NCBI RefSeq assembly: GCF_949987515.2
Contig: NC_082696.1
Location: forward strand, 60,954,447-61,018,446
From: Delphinus delphis
Lineage: Eukaryota > Chordata > Mammalia > Artiodactyla > Delphinidae
Direction of reading: 5' to 3'
Length of the DNA stretch: 64,000 bases
The notes below the pieces were generated by a model. The model had not been told where the DNA came from. It saw nothing but the letters and a program-made list of their open reading frames with translations, and made no database searches. The first letter of the stretch is position 1; each line of letters opens with the position of its first letter. Below, piece after piece: positions 24,650 to 36,189 of the stretch. The position numbers and the translations under genes were made by a program.

Positions 24650-24860
24650 AAAAGTAGAAAGAAAGAATTAGTAGAAGTAGAAAGAAAGAAAGAAAGAAAG
24701 AAAGGAAGGAAGGAAGGAAGGAGGGAGGGAAAGAGGGAGGAAGGAAGGAAAAACGAAAGAAAGAAGATAAAGTAAAATAAAATAAAGGAAGATAAACTAT
24801 AGTAAAGTTATTAAAATAAAAAATAATTATTAAGGAAAAAAAGGAAAAAAATGAAAAAAA
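24650..24860. repeat. Purine-rich GAAA/GGAA tract
   Basis: GAAA units followed by GGAA units and mixed purine sequence on the plus strand, between the GC-rich 5' UTR and ORF1 of the L1. Core at 24,680-24,775. GGAA arrays are binding sites for ETS-family proteins in general, but nothing here shows occupancy. Confidence 0.9.
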
Positions 24861-25354
24861 AACGGACGGATAGAACCCTAGGACAAATGGTGACAGCAAA
24901 GCTATACAGACAAAATCTCACCCAGAAGCATACACATACACACTCACAAAAAGAGGAAAAGGGGAAAAATCATAAATCTTGCTCTCAAAGTCCACGTCCT
25001 CAATTTGGGATGATTCGTGTCTATTCACGTATTCCACAGATGCAGGGTACATCAAGTTGATTGTGCAGCTTTAATCCGCTGCTTCTGAGGCTGCTGGGAG
25101 AGACTTCCCTTTCTCTTCTTTGTTCTCATAGCTCCCAAGGGCTCAGCTTTGGATTTGGCCCCGCCTCTACGTGTAGGTCGCCAGAGGGCTTCTGTTCTTC
25201 GCTCAGACAGGACAGGGTTAAAGGAGCCGCTGATTCTGAGGCTCTGGCTCACTCAAGCCGGAGGGGAGGGAGGGGCACGTTATGCGGGGCGAGCCTGCGG
25301 CGGCAGAGGCCTGCGTGACGTTGCACCAGCGTGAGGCGTGCCGTGCGTTCTCCC

Positions 25355-25380
25355 GGGGGGGGGGGGGGGGGGGGCGGGGG
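25355..25380 (+). repeat. Poly-G tract in the L1 5' UTR
   Basis: Twenty consecutive G, one C, then five G on the plus strand. It can form G-quadruplexes and is hard to assemble. In related L1 copies this spot is short, so this looks like an expansion; that comparison is from general familiarity with the family. Confidence 0.9.
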
Positions 25381-26269
25381 TTGTCCCTCGATCTCGGGAC
25401 CCTGGCCGAGGCAGGCTGCACAGGCTCCCCGGAATGGGGATGTGGACAGTGACCTGTGCTCGCACACAGGCTTCTTGGTGGCGGCAGCAGCAGCCTTAGT
25501 GTCATGCCCGTCTCCGGGGTCCGCGCTTTTAGCCGCGGCTCGCGCCCGTCTCTGGAGGTCGTTTAAGCAGCGCTCTTAATCCCCTCTCCTTGCGCACCAG
25601 GAAACAAAGAGGTAAGAAAAAGTCTCTTTCCTCTTCGTCAGGTCCAGACTTTTCCCCGGACTCCCTCCCGGCTAGCTGTGGCGCACTAACCCCTTGCAGG
25701 CTGTGTTCACGCCGCCAACCCCAGTCCTCTCCCGGTCCTCCGACCAAAGCCCGAGCCTCAGCTCCGAGCCCCGCCCGCCCCGGAGGGTGAGCAGACAAGC
25801 CTCTCGGGCTGGTGAGTGCCGGTCGGCACCGATCCTCTGTGTGGAAATCTCTCCGCTTTGCCCTCCGCACCCCTGTGGCTGTGCTCTCCTCCGTGGCTCC
25901 GAAGCTTCCCGCCTCCGCCACCCGCAGTCTCCGCCCGAAAAGGGGCTTCCTAGTGAGTGGAAACTTTTCGTCCTTCACGGCTGCCTCCCACTGGTGCAGG
26001 TGCCGTCCCTATCCTTTGGTCGCTGTTTATTCTTTTTTCTTTCGCCCTACCCAGGTACGTGGGGTTTTCTTGCCTTTTGGGAGGTCTGAGGTCTTCTGCC
26101 AGCGTTCAGTAGGTGTTCTGTAGGAGTTGTTCCACATGTAGATGTATGTCTGGTGTATCTGTGGGGCGGAAAGTGGTCACCGCGTCTTACCCTTCCGCCA
26201 TCTTCCCGTAAGCTCGTATAGCTTTTATTTAGATCTAATTTTAAATAATTAATATAAATAGCCACATTT

Positions 26270-26360
26270 TTAGAACCAGGAAAACTGAGGCTCAGAAAGA
26301 TTAAACCATGATTAAGGTCATATAACTTATAAATGGTGACTTGGTGTTTAAAATAGGGAT
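26270..26360 (-). repeat. MIR SINE fragment
   Basis: Antisense MIR core: AGGAAAACTGAGGCTCAGAA followed by AGATTAAACCATGATTAAGG and a segment like GTCATATAACTTATAAATGG. Short remnant next to the L1 5' end. Confidence 0.65.
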
Positions 26361-27265
26361 ATTTCTGCACTTTTGTTTTCATATACCCTTTGTAATCCTT
26401 CTACTGTCATATCCTTGCCCCTCAGGCCAATCCTTCTAGAGAGAAAATTGAGGACTATGAACTGTGTAACATGTACCCATATATAAAGTACTGTGAAATT
26501 GCCTTTTCCAGGGTGTGTTGGCATAAAACTGTAACTATTGTTAAAAAATAACCAGATTATAAAATAATTATATGGACATGGTGCCTTTTGTCCAGGTGAA
26601 CATGCAAATAATTTAGTCAATTTGGTTGGCCTTTTCATTATGTTACATAATGAATGAATAAATACGTATACAATGTGTAGACTAGATTGGCTGATTTTCA
26701 AGAAATAATTTGAATCTCATAATTTGAGTCATATTTGTAGAAAGATAATTTAGCTGCAGATCTTCACAGTGGCTAAAGAGAGGCTAGGGTTGCAGCCCTC
26801 AGTCCTTCTGTTTCCCACCCTATGGGAATCAACCTAATGCCTTCCCACTGCAGTCTCCAGGAACAGAGAAGGTGGCATCTGGACATGGCTCAAAGCAGCA
26901 GAGATTACAGTTTATAAGATATAAGAAGGGACTAGGACCTGCTATCCTTTAGGTAGGGGTAGTGTGTGTCTGACCTGAGGAAGGGGTCAAAGACCTTAGA
27001 CAGTGAGGACAAAGTTGGGGGGGCATGAAAGGGAGTATTGGAGGAGAGGGAGAGATTAATGTAGCAAAGTCATTTATTAATAGGTAAAGGCTGCAGAATA
27101 ACAGTGCAAATCTAATTTCATCATTTTTTCTCCAACTATAGCATCATTAGCTCACTTTCCACCTTTCCTCCTACCTGGGAAATTCATGAGCCTCTTTCCC
27201 CCTGGGGATGGGCTAGGAGACACAATAGGGTGGTTCTCTGATCTGGGTTTCAGAATATGTCCAGC
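26360..27265. other. Unassigned non-coding DNA
   Basis: No exon, RNA gene or named repeat was recognised. The part from 26,760 to 27,060 is somewhat G-rich and not obviously repetitive. Confidence 0.5.
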
Positions 27266-27540
27266 ACAACAACAATAACAAACTAACATTTACTGAGGAC
27301 TTACACTGTGCAAAATCTGAGAAGGTCTTCAAGGATTTTATCCTATTTGATCTTCATAAAAACCTTGAGATAGGTGCTATTATTATTATCCTCAGTTTAT
27401 AGGTGAGGCAACTGAGAGAAAGAAAGGTTAAATGACATGTCTAAGATCACGTAGCCAATAAGTTGCCTGGTGCCAGGATTCAAATCTTGGGGCAGCCTGA
27501 TTCCAAGTTCTATATTATTAGCCATTATATATTGCCTCCT
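27265..27540 (-). repeat. MIR SINE, nearly complete
   Basis: Antisense MIR over most of its length: TTTACTGAGGACTTACACTG, ATTTGATCTTCATAAAAACC, ATTATCCTCAGTTTATAGGT, then AGGTTAAATGACATGTCTAA, and the tRNA-related head GCCAGGATTCAAATC at about 27,473. One of the best-preserved MIR copies in the window. Confidence 0.85.
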
Positions 27541-28430
27541 CTGGAAAAAGAAATCACTGGGAGAAAATATGGGTTTTTGTAGTTGGAAGCCTTATACTTT
27601 GGGATTGTACAAAGTTCTGGCGAGGAGGCAAGTTATGTCAAAGACTGAAGTGAGGAGTGACCTCTTTCTTGATACCACCAATTGAAGACAAGAGCTCTTC
27701 CCCATTTTCTGGGACCCTGCATAACCCAAATCAAAAGAGTGGTAAACAACCTAGAAATATTACTGACATGGAAATTTTTAAAAGTAATCTTGGTAAATAG
27801 GGTTCAAATCACATATAAAAATAATAAAGCAATGTGACATTTATGAAATACCAACTATTCTGTAGCAATACACATGTATTACATTAGCGGTAAAGGACAT
27901 TCAGTGGAACCTCCTCCAGTCTCCATACTGAGATCTTGCTCTGCCTGTGGAGACATAAGAGATTGAGTTCATTATACTAGTCCACAATTTTCTATGCTTC
28001 CCTTCTACAGCATATTGGCACCTAGCTTTACTTCTTCCATAAGAAAATATTTAACTTCCAATGGAGCCCAGTAATGAAGAGAAATATGAGGAAGAAGTTA
28101 GAAAACAGAGTAACTATCTGTAACATGATTATCTCAAAGGCCGTAGACATGACTCCTGGTTACTAGTTAGTTAAAAGTTCAAACCCAGGCTGATGTCCCT
28201 GACCTATTTCTTTTTAGCTAGAGAATACTCCAAATGTTAAAAATGGGAGGTCTATGACAGGGCTTAAGGTTGGGGTTACTACAATCTTCAATTATGAAAG
28301 CACAGAAATGAGTTCTTTGGTCATAAGAAGAGGAAATATTGTGATCTATTTCATCCTTTATGCAATGGAAGAGTTAACACAGGAGGTCTAGTTGTTCAGC
28401 AGAGTGGTAGAAAATGGGGTTTTAAGAGGT
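27540..28430. other. Unassigned non-coding DNA
   Basis: Nothing recognisable beyond short chance frames. Confidence 0.5.
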
Positions 28431-28690
28431 AGGCTTGGGCTAAAACATGGAGAGTCATGGTAAAGAATTTGGGATTTATCTTAATTGTGATGGGGATTTC
28501 AGTGGAGAACTTCAGTAGGATGGCGATGTGATCTGATTCATAATCGTTTGGGGTACTACGTGGAAAATTCCTCTTAGAAGGAGAGATAGAAGTGGGGTGA
28601 CCAGTTGCAGCATCCCTGGTGATTGACAGTCATAGCTTGATGTAGGACTGTAGCAGTGGAGGGTAAGAAGTGGTGGGGTTCAGAATGCAT
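28430..28690 (+). repeat. Ancient interspersed repeat, family uncertain
   Basis: Contains the order GAATTTGGGATTTATC, GGCGATGTGATCTGATTC, GGGTGACCAGTTGCAG and GACTGTAGCAGTGGAGG. This order is familiar from a widespread old mammalian LINE-like repeat, but I cannot name the family with confidence. Confidence 0.45.
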
Positions 28691-29081
28691 AGTAGTAAAT
28701 GAATGAATGCAACTTTAGTGTCATTGGGTCATCACAGCTTACTACACACAGGAATACTGCTGCGAAGGTTAGTTGTGGGGTGCTTGGGTGGGATACCCAA
28801 ACTCTAGCAGTTTCATTTCTTTGAGGTCAATTTGGGTTGAGGAGTAAACCCTTTCTGCTTTTTGCTGAGTTTTCTTCAGGAAACATGAACTAGGAAGCGA
28901 AGCTTAAAATAAGAGATCTTAAAGAAAATAATTGGAATTAGACAAGAAAAACATGGTGAAACATTTCATATCCTGCATTCTGGCTGTTTGTCAGTGGCCT
29001 GTTTAAAAATTTTCAGAAAACATCTATACAAAAGACCTTTTTACTGCTTCTCCCTGCACAGAAGGCAGGGTAGCAATCTTC

Positions 29082-29082
<1 letters not shown>

Positions 29083-29129
<47 letters not shown>
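29083..29129. repeat. (AC)n microsatellite
   Basis: Pure (AC)n of about 23 units, interrupted only at its ends. It creates the run of Thr-His in the plus-strand frame at 28,988-29,419, which is therefore not a gene. Confidence 0.95.
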
Positions 29130-29131
<2 letters not shown>

Positions 29132-29189
29132 TTAATCGTCTCTAGTATATGTTCTTTTTTTCCCTGCAGTAACAGAAACCTCCAAGTTC

Positions 29190-29610
29190 AAGTTCAACTG
29201 CATCTATCCAGCTACAGACTATATTTCCCAGCCTCCCCTGGAGCCAGGTGTAGCTACATGACTTCATTCTGGCTCATGGAATGCGAAGGTAAGTTATGTG
29301 TGCAGTCACAACCTCTAAAGCAGTCACAGCCTCTAAAGAGGAAACCGGTTACCATTCACTTCTTTTTCCACTCTTGGCTTAAATTGAAACACAGAAGTTA
29401 TGGTGTGAGTTTGCTATAATCATGTAGATGAAAACTAACTGAGGACATGACAAAGCAGCAGGATGGAATCTGCATCCTTGTATGACTTCATAGAGAACTA
29501 CTTTGATAGCCCCTCCACCTGAGGCTGTTATATGAGCGAGAATAAGCTTCCATTTTTGCTTGAAGAACTGTGTTGTAAGTTCTCTTAGTTAAAGTAGCAC
29601 AGATGTACAC
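29190..29610 (+). repeat. Ancient LTR-like repeat, family uncertain
   Basis: Starts with ACAGACTATATTTCCCAGCC, includes TAGCTACATGACTTCATTC, and ends near GAGAATAAGCTTCC followed by a TGCTTGAAGAACTG segment. This order is typical of an old mammalian repeat with an LTR-like poly(A) end. The family was not named by eye. Confidence 0.45.
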
Positions 29611-30801
29611 TACCTAACGCATAATTATTTATTGCAAGAAATTTAAAATTTAGGCAAACTATTATATTATATTTCTACTACCATTTAAAGAATGCTTATC
29701 TTTTGTACTTTATGTATTTCTACTTTTTCTTCAGTTTATGAATCATAGTTATAGATGACTTTCAATGACAGGTTAATGATCACTTTCCCACATCATATAT
29801 GAGATATTGAGGGCTAGATCTGGTGCACCCCCAGAACTCATTGTCAGTATAGAAAATTGTGCCCTTCAAATTGCATGTAATTAGAATCAATAAAGTATTG
29901 AACTTATTGCCTTCAGAAGTAACATTCTGAAATGTGATTTGTGGATGTATTGCTGATGAGAATTTGGTTTCTCTTAAATCTTATTAAGAACACTAAAATG
30001 TAACTAGTGAATTTATGACCTAATTAACTGTTATATGCCAAATAGAACTTTGGTGCTTAAAGGGATATAAATATTTTAAAGAGAACTGAAACATGAATTT
30101 GTCCTGTAGAGTGGTACAGTCTTGCAGAGTGGTAGGCAAAGGCACATGTCACAAGGCCACCTTGTATAGGCACAAAAATAGGTATTATTGGGGAAATTTA
30201 TAATCAGAGGGACAGTAAGATGAAGCATGTTGTTCCTTTACATTCTTATCTTTTCTCAGAGAGGCATGCAGTGAAACTACAATGGGAAATTGCAAAGGAC
30301 ACTGATCCAGGAACGAGACTCTGTCATCATCTTAATACTAACTTTTTCTAGGACTGGGGGAGAATGGCCTTGCAAATATTTGGTGAGGGATAGAGAAGTA
30401 TTCAGATTAGCTGTCAGCTGTTCAGGGGGAGGTTTCATCCAAAGACTTGAAACTGATTGTTCAAAACTGTTGTTTACAAAGCAAAGATAACATCTGGAAG
30501 CCTTCTGGGTGATTGACACCTTTGCAGTCCATTTCACTAGGGTGAAGGGGAGGGTTTTTAAAAAATTTACCTACTTAGGATGGTATTGATTTATTCTGTA
30601 TTCTGAAATATGCATATATTAACACGTGTATGCACATACTCTCAACTTCTATCCTCCAAACACCTGAATTTTCTTAGTTTTTTTATCCTAACATTATTAA
30701 TATCTATCAATACCTTTTTTTCTGAAATGATTAAAACAAAGATTCTCCATTCCAGAATTCTTTATTTAGATTAATGTCTTGGTTGCCTTAATTTTAATAT
30801 G

Positions 30802-30839
<38 letters not shown>

Positions 30840-31730
30840 CCCAGTAGATTCACATCAGTGTTATATTTCAGTCTTGATATTCTTTTTAAAAATAGTTTTA
30901 CTTATACAAACTGATTTTTAATTCTTCTTGTATATGAATGTTAGTTTTCCACCTAATACCCATGTTTGATATTCAATAACGTCAAAATAATTTTTGGGGG
31001 GAACAGCATTTTTTTTGATTAACAAACTCAGCTCTCCTTTACTTCATTTACATCTTTAAATTTTTTTCTGCTCCATTTACTCTGTTTTCTTCTCTATATT
31101 TTAGATCTCCTTTTGCTTTTCCTATATCTACCATCTCTTTCTCATCATTTTCACTTTGTTTGTTCCTTTTTAGGTATATTCATTTAAACATGTTTTGTTC
31201 TGTATAGTGAAAATGGCCCACTCAGGTATTTTTTTGTTTTCTCCTTTGCCTGTCCACCTTTCTTATCATTCTTCCTTGTTCCAAAAATATATCATTATTT
31301 GAGTCTTGCAGGTCTTTGCTATTTGAAATGAGGTAAATCTGTAATTGTTAAAGACCTTGAGAAATACATATCATCTCTTGGTATACTTTATTAATTTGGT
31401 CCAAACTGTAATGTGTTCAGTGAATAACTTCCAGAGAAACTACTTTTTAAAATTGTAACAATTTCCTAGTTGCATTGTAGATATTCTTTTCTCTTTATAT
31501 TCATTTTGGTAGACTTCCCTATCATAGGAAAAAATAGAATAAGCATGACTTTCATCAATCATATCTTACCAGATATCTCTAATTTAAATTTTTTTCAAAA
31601 GTTTCTTAACCTTTAACATAGTCGTTAAAGTCAATGAAGTCCTAATTGCCATAAAGGAGAAATCACCTGAGACAAACATCGCACAATGCCATATTTAGTT
31701 GGCTAGTGGAGAGAGAAAAATTTAGAAATA
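29610..31730. other. Unassigned AT-rich DNA
   Basis: Contains an (AT)n tract at 30,804-30,837 and a T/C-rich part at 30,990-31,270 that might be antisense old L1, without a diagnostic motif. No exon or RNA gene seen. Confidence 0.4.
30804..30837. repeat. (AT)n microsatellite
   Basis: Pure alternating AT of about 17 units. Confidence 0.9.
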
Positions 31731-33350
31731 AAAAAAGGAAGCATAATTTTACCATATAATTCAGCAATTGAACTTCTAGGTATTTTCCCAATTGATTAAA
31801 AATTTATGTATATGTAAAAACCTGCAAGGTGAATGTATAAACAGACTGCAGCACATCCATACAATGCATTAGTATTCAATGATAAAAAGATGAGTTATCA
31901 CATGATGAAAAAACATGGAGGAAACTTAAATCATATGGCTCTGCGAAAGAATCCAGTCTGAAGTATAATGATTACAACTGTATGACATTCTGAAAAAGAC
32001 AAACTATAGAGACAGTAAAAAGATGAGTGGTTGCCAGGGGGTTGGGAGTATAGAAGAAGAACTGAATAATCAAAATACAGGGATTTTTTAGGGTAGTGAA
32101 ACTATCCTGTATGATACTATAATGGTGGCACATTATGCATGGCACAATGGTGGCACAATGGTGACACATTATGCATGTGTCAAAACATGTAGAACTTTAC
32201 AGCCAAAGAAGAAAACTTAATTTACGCAAAGAAAGAGCTTAATTTATGCAGCTGAAAGAGCCTAAAAGGAATGACACTCCTTTAGTAGCAAGTAGACCTA
32301 GTGCCCAGATCTTGGTTTCTTAATAGCATTCTCCAATGACTGGAACCAGGGCTCCCTGGGGAAATGCCAGCTTCTAGGATTGGGGCAGGAAATACACAAG
32401 ATGAGCCTATAGTATCTTGAAGTATCAGAAAGTAACAAAGTGGTAAAAAATAAAAAGCACAAATATGTTTATGGGGTATATCAAAGGGACACAGAAGCCA
32501 ACTGAAAGAGCTACCAATGGCCAATTCTGGAACACTTTGAGCAATAAAATAAAGTATAAAATAAGGGTCTACGAATACATAGTTATATAAATAAAAGTTT
32601 GGATAACTTAATAGGTGAGAAAAATAAGCAAATATCCCATGTAGAAGAGTTCCAAATAATTTATGTACATACTCTGCCCTCAAGCAGAGAGACCATAACT
32701 CCTCATCCCTTAAATGTAGTCTGTGAGTTTTATTTTCTTCCAAAAAGGGGAAAAATAGAACTTTATAGAGGAGAAATTTGACAGTCACTACCTCAGCAAG
32801 TGATCAAGGTCAACATCAACAATGATAAATCATGTTGATTGCTTTTACTCTTGATCTGATGTGATGAAAATGCCACTTTATCTCTGTGACCTTCCTACCC
32901 TAAACCTATAACGCGATTCTAATCATGAGAAAAACATAAAACAAAATCCAATAGAGAGGCATCTTACAAAAATACCTGATCAGTACTACTCAAAATAGTC
33001 AGCATCACTAAAACCAGGAAAAGTTTGATAAATTGTCATAGTCAGAAAGAACCTAAGGAGGTATGACAACTAAATGTAATGTGGTATCATCAATATGATC
33101 CTGGAACAGAAAAGAGATATTAAATAAAAACTTAAAAATGTGAATAAACAATGGACTTTACCTGATAGTAGAGTATCAATATTGACTTTTTAACTATAAC
33201 AAATATCATACTAATGCAGTGTTTTGATAATGGGAAAAACTGGGTGTTGTATATTGGAAATCTGCACTATCTTCTCAAATTTTTATTTGTAAATTTAAGA
33301 CTATTCTCATAGAGATACATTTTTAAATTTTCTCGCACCTTCTAAAATCA
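31730..33350 (+). repeat. Old LINE-1 (L1M) 3' region, sense
   Basis: Sense L1 order. The end of ORF2 appears at 31,750-31,860 (CCATATAATTCAGCAATTGA, then TACAATGCATTAGTATTCAA). The 3' UTR follows: GAGTGGTTGCCAGGGGGTTG at about 32,020, AGAACCTAAGGAGGTATGAC near 33,050, a segment reading AATGTAATGTGGTATCATC, and a final block with TAATGGGAAAAACTGGGTG. Coding capacity is lost. It may be one copy or two joined fragments. A short local duplication at 32,123-32,180 sits inside it. Confidence 0.7.
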
Positions 33351-34840
33351 AATATTTTTGTCAACTTTTGTGTTGCTTTCTCTCTTTCAAACTCTCCTTC
33401 CTTTTCTACTTTAACTCTTCAAAGTAGTGCTGTTGGTACAGGTGGGATGTGAGGAATGCTAACATTAAGGAGGAAAAGTCAAAAGAATAGATGAGGGTAT
33501 CAAAATTGCATAACTCTCCTCTACTTAGTTGGGATTGGCAGAAAAACACGGGCAAAAACAATTCTCCCACAACGAAGCCAGTCCTATGACAAAAAAAGAC
33601 TAAAGAGAGATTGTCCCAGACACCTGCTGAATCATATCACTTATCTCACTGAAATCAACACACAATTTATATCCAAAGGATGAAATACTTATTCCATTTT
33701 TTATTCTTTAGAGAATAAAGGAGTTGATGTATGAAGTAAAATAATCTTTTTATCATGCAAAATGGCAGAAGCTTTAAAATGATTTTGCAGGTTTTCTCTG
33801 GTGGAAAAAGAAAATTAAATATCACTATAGTGACCGAAACAATTTTTTTTTGATTGGAAAAGATTCAGTGACATTGAACCAAGTGGTAGTTCCAATTGTT
33901 AAATTCTCATTCTTAGAATCTATTAGAAGAAATCTTAAAGATTTGATTATATCAAGTGATAAGAGAGAAAGGAGCTTTGGGATCAATGGGAAAAAACTAC
34001 AAAAATAGTTGAATTTTTTACACTATAATTTAAGACTATCTAACAAAGTAGTGGGATTTAAGAAAAACATTGACCTCTAAGTAAGACTTGAAATATTTTC
34101 TACACATGTGTAAGTGGCTGCAAAGTAGCCTGTAAATGAGAAAAAGAATGACCTCTGTGCATGGGTATCATACTTTCTACAAAAGTAAAAGGCCACTCAG
34201 AAGCCCTCCGTCCATCTCACATGCTAAAAACTGGTTGGTCAAGGGATATGAACCGGCTGAAACCACAAACAGATAATTGAACAATTAAATTTTCACAGTT
34301 CGATTCTAACAATCTTGAATGCTTTCATTATATTGTGAGAGGAAGAACAATGAGAGGACTGCTTTGTCTCAACTACTTTTCTCCCTCTGCTGTGTTTGAT
34401 TACCTTTACTACCTTTTTCATGATGGTCGTGAAAAATTTATTGGCATCATTTCAAAGAAATCTCTTGGAATCAAATATCAAAGTAGAGATATTGGATAAT
34501 AATCAATTAAATTAGGAAAAGTAAAATATCACTGATTGCCTTTTTATTTAGCATTCTGCCTTTATTTTTTATATTTTGTAAATTATTTAGTATTCTTTAT
34601 TATGGGTATATAAGTACATACTTAAAATTTATTTTAACAGTTTAATAAGATTATTCATATTCCACCCCCTACAAATAAATTCTTAATTTCTTTAATTGAT
34701 AATTCTTCCACCAGTTTCAAAAATTTAACTCCAATATTTGGGGAAGAACTTTTAAAATTTTAGTGTAATCAGAGTGGTAACAAGCATAAAATTCAATGTT
34801 ATGCTATTTTTTTGGTCATGCCACCATTCATTAATTGAAA
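33350..34840. other. Unassigned AT-rich DNA
   Basis: No exon, RNA gene or named repeat was recognised. Confidence 0.5.
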
Positions 34841-34844
34841 TTTT

Positions 34845-35260
34845 CCAGTTTTTTTAAATTGTGGTAAAATATGTAACGTAAAATTTTTGACATTTTAACC
34901 ATTTCTAAGTGTGTAATTCAGTGGCATTAATCACATTTGCCATGTTGTACAACCATCATCACTATCTGTTTGCAAAACTTTGTCAGCTCAAATAGAAATT
35001 CTGTAACCATTAAGCAGTAACTGTTAAATAACTCCCTTCCCTTCTTCTCCCCAGCTCCAGGTCACCTCTAAGCTACTTTTTGCTTGTATTAAATTCCCTC
35101 TTCTAGCTATTACATGTAAATGGAATCACACAATGTTTGTCCTTCATCTGGTCTATTTCATTCAGCATAATATTTTCAAATTTCATCGAGGTTGTAGCAT
35201 ATATCAGAACTTCACTTCTTTTATTGGACGGATAATATTTCATTGTATGTATATAATACA
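34845..35260 (-). repeat. Old LINE-1 (L1M) 3' end, antisense
   Basis: Antisense L1 3' sequence: TTGTGGTAAAATATGTAACG, TGTAATTCAGTGGCATTAAT, ACAACCATCATCACTATCTG, ATGGAATCACACAATGTTTG, and ATAATATTTCATTGTATGTA near the right end. The order is diagnostic for medium-age mammalian L1. Confidence 0.8.
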
Positions 35261-36185
35261 TTTAATTGCAATTTTTGAAAACAAAAATCCCTCTAAATTT
35301 GGGCAATGTAGAAATTCCTTCTGTTGGAGTGAAAGTTAGTGAATAATAACAAATGATTGTAACCGTTTGCTTTACTTTTTTAAAAAGCCTATGGTGGAAA
35401 TTATAGACTAACAAAGTCCAGATTAGGAAATACCACTTCTGGATTTTCACTGTAATTTTAATAAAGTGCTGCCTTGTTAGTTATAGGTGCTCTTGAAATA
35501 TAGAACAAAACATGGTGACTCAGTGAGATTAAATAGAACAAGGACAGTTGTATTCTTCCTCCCAAAGTTTAAGCTTTCTATGATATGACAAATATTTGTG
35601 GAGTACACATCACTCTTATGCCTGACAACACTACAAAACCTTCTACTCAAGATGGATCATAAAATTTCAGAAAGATCTATCGTTGTATATAGCTCGGTAT
35701 ATCAACTAAATTGAGAGAACTGCAGAGAATACACTTCTTAGGATTGTTCATAGATTGTGCTACTGACAGTGCCAGTTGTTTTTTACTATAATAATTTGTT
35801 ACTAAGGAAGTATTTTATTCCAGAAACACAGTTTCAGCCAGGTATTTGAAGCTTAGAATATATTTCCTAATGACATAATGTCTGAAAAACTACTTGGGCT
35901 CCCTAGCAATCTTGTTAATTGATACATAACTAAATCTAAAAATTCTAGATTTTGTGCCACCAAAACTGCTGTTCAAGTTTTTTTTTTCTAAAGATATTCC
36001 TATTAGTGATTTCAGAAACAAGTTTCTTTCCGCTTATTCCATCTAAGACTTCAGTACTTCTTGCCCACTATCATCTTATCTTTCTCTTGGAAGAAAGTAA
36101 TCCTATCACCTGAAAATGTCATGAAAGCAGAGTTTCAGGGGCAGGTAAACAGCAGAAATATTGACTTATGTTGAATATTTGCTCA
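35260..36185. other. Unassigned non-coding DNA
   Basis: Nothing recognisable. Confidence 0.5.
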
Positions 36186-36189
36186 GTTT

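Larger units (their letters stand above)
21503..26207 (-). mobile_element. Young cetartiodactyl/cetacean LINE-1 with full 5' UTR and internal deletion
   Basis: On the minus strand it starts at about 26,207 with GGGAAGATGGCGG, which contains a YY1-type site as in other L1 promoters. A GC-rich 5' UTR of about 2 kb follows, then ORF1 (24,133-23,339), ORF2 endonuclease (23,189-22,419), the first part of the reverse transcriptase (to about 21,590), the last 70 bases of the 3' UTR with AATAAA at about 21,531, and an A-rich tail (21,503-21,520). The rest of the RT, the C-terminal domain and most of the 3' UTR are absent. The low divergence of the coding parts suggests a fairly recent insertion. It could not move by its own proteins. 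No clear target-site duplication was found by eye. Confidence 0.9.
24140..26207 (-). promoter_or_regulatory. L1 5' UTR and internal promoter (GC-rich)
   Basis: This region resembles a CpG island (most strongly 25,150-26,000) but belongs to the L1. It reads continuously on the minus strand from the GGGAAGATGGCGG start, with CCGCCATCTT at 26,196-26,205 being the YY1 core. L1 5' UTRs carry an RNA polymerase II promoter that starts at the first base and often have antisense activity. Overlapping frames across it, such as 25,529-25,978 on the minus strand, are compositional. Two expansions distort it: a G run at 25,355-25,380 and a GAAA/GGAA tract at 24,680-24,775. Confidence 0.85.

Noticed and set aside
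25529..25978. 149-residue frame on the minus strand at the second GC-rich block
   Set aside because: Lies in the L1 5' UTR, which does not encode a known protein on this frame; compositional.
25150..26100. Second host CpG-island promoter
   Set aside because: Reads continuously as the 5' UTR of the L1 on the minus strand.
21470..26225. Target-site duplication of the young L1
   Set aside because: The word AAGCT occurs near both ends, but no exact repeat of useful length aligns at the A-tail and the 5' start, so it is not claimed.
29083..29129. CRISPR-like repeat array
   Set aside because: Simple dinucleotide repeat; CRISPR arrays are not expected in mammalian DNA.
28988..29419. 143-residue frame on the plus strand
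   Set aside because: Built across an (AC)n repeat and an old interspersed repeat; no domain.
32282..32788. 168-residue frame on the minus strand
   Set aside because: Lies antisense to an old L1 3' UTR; no domain or start support.
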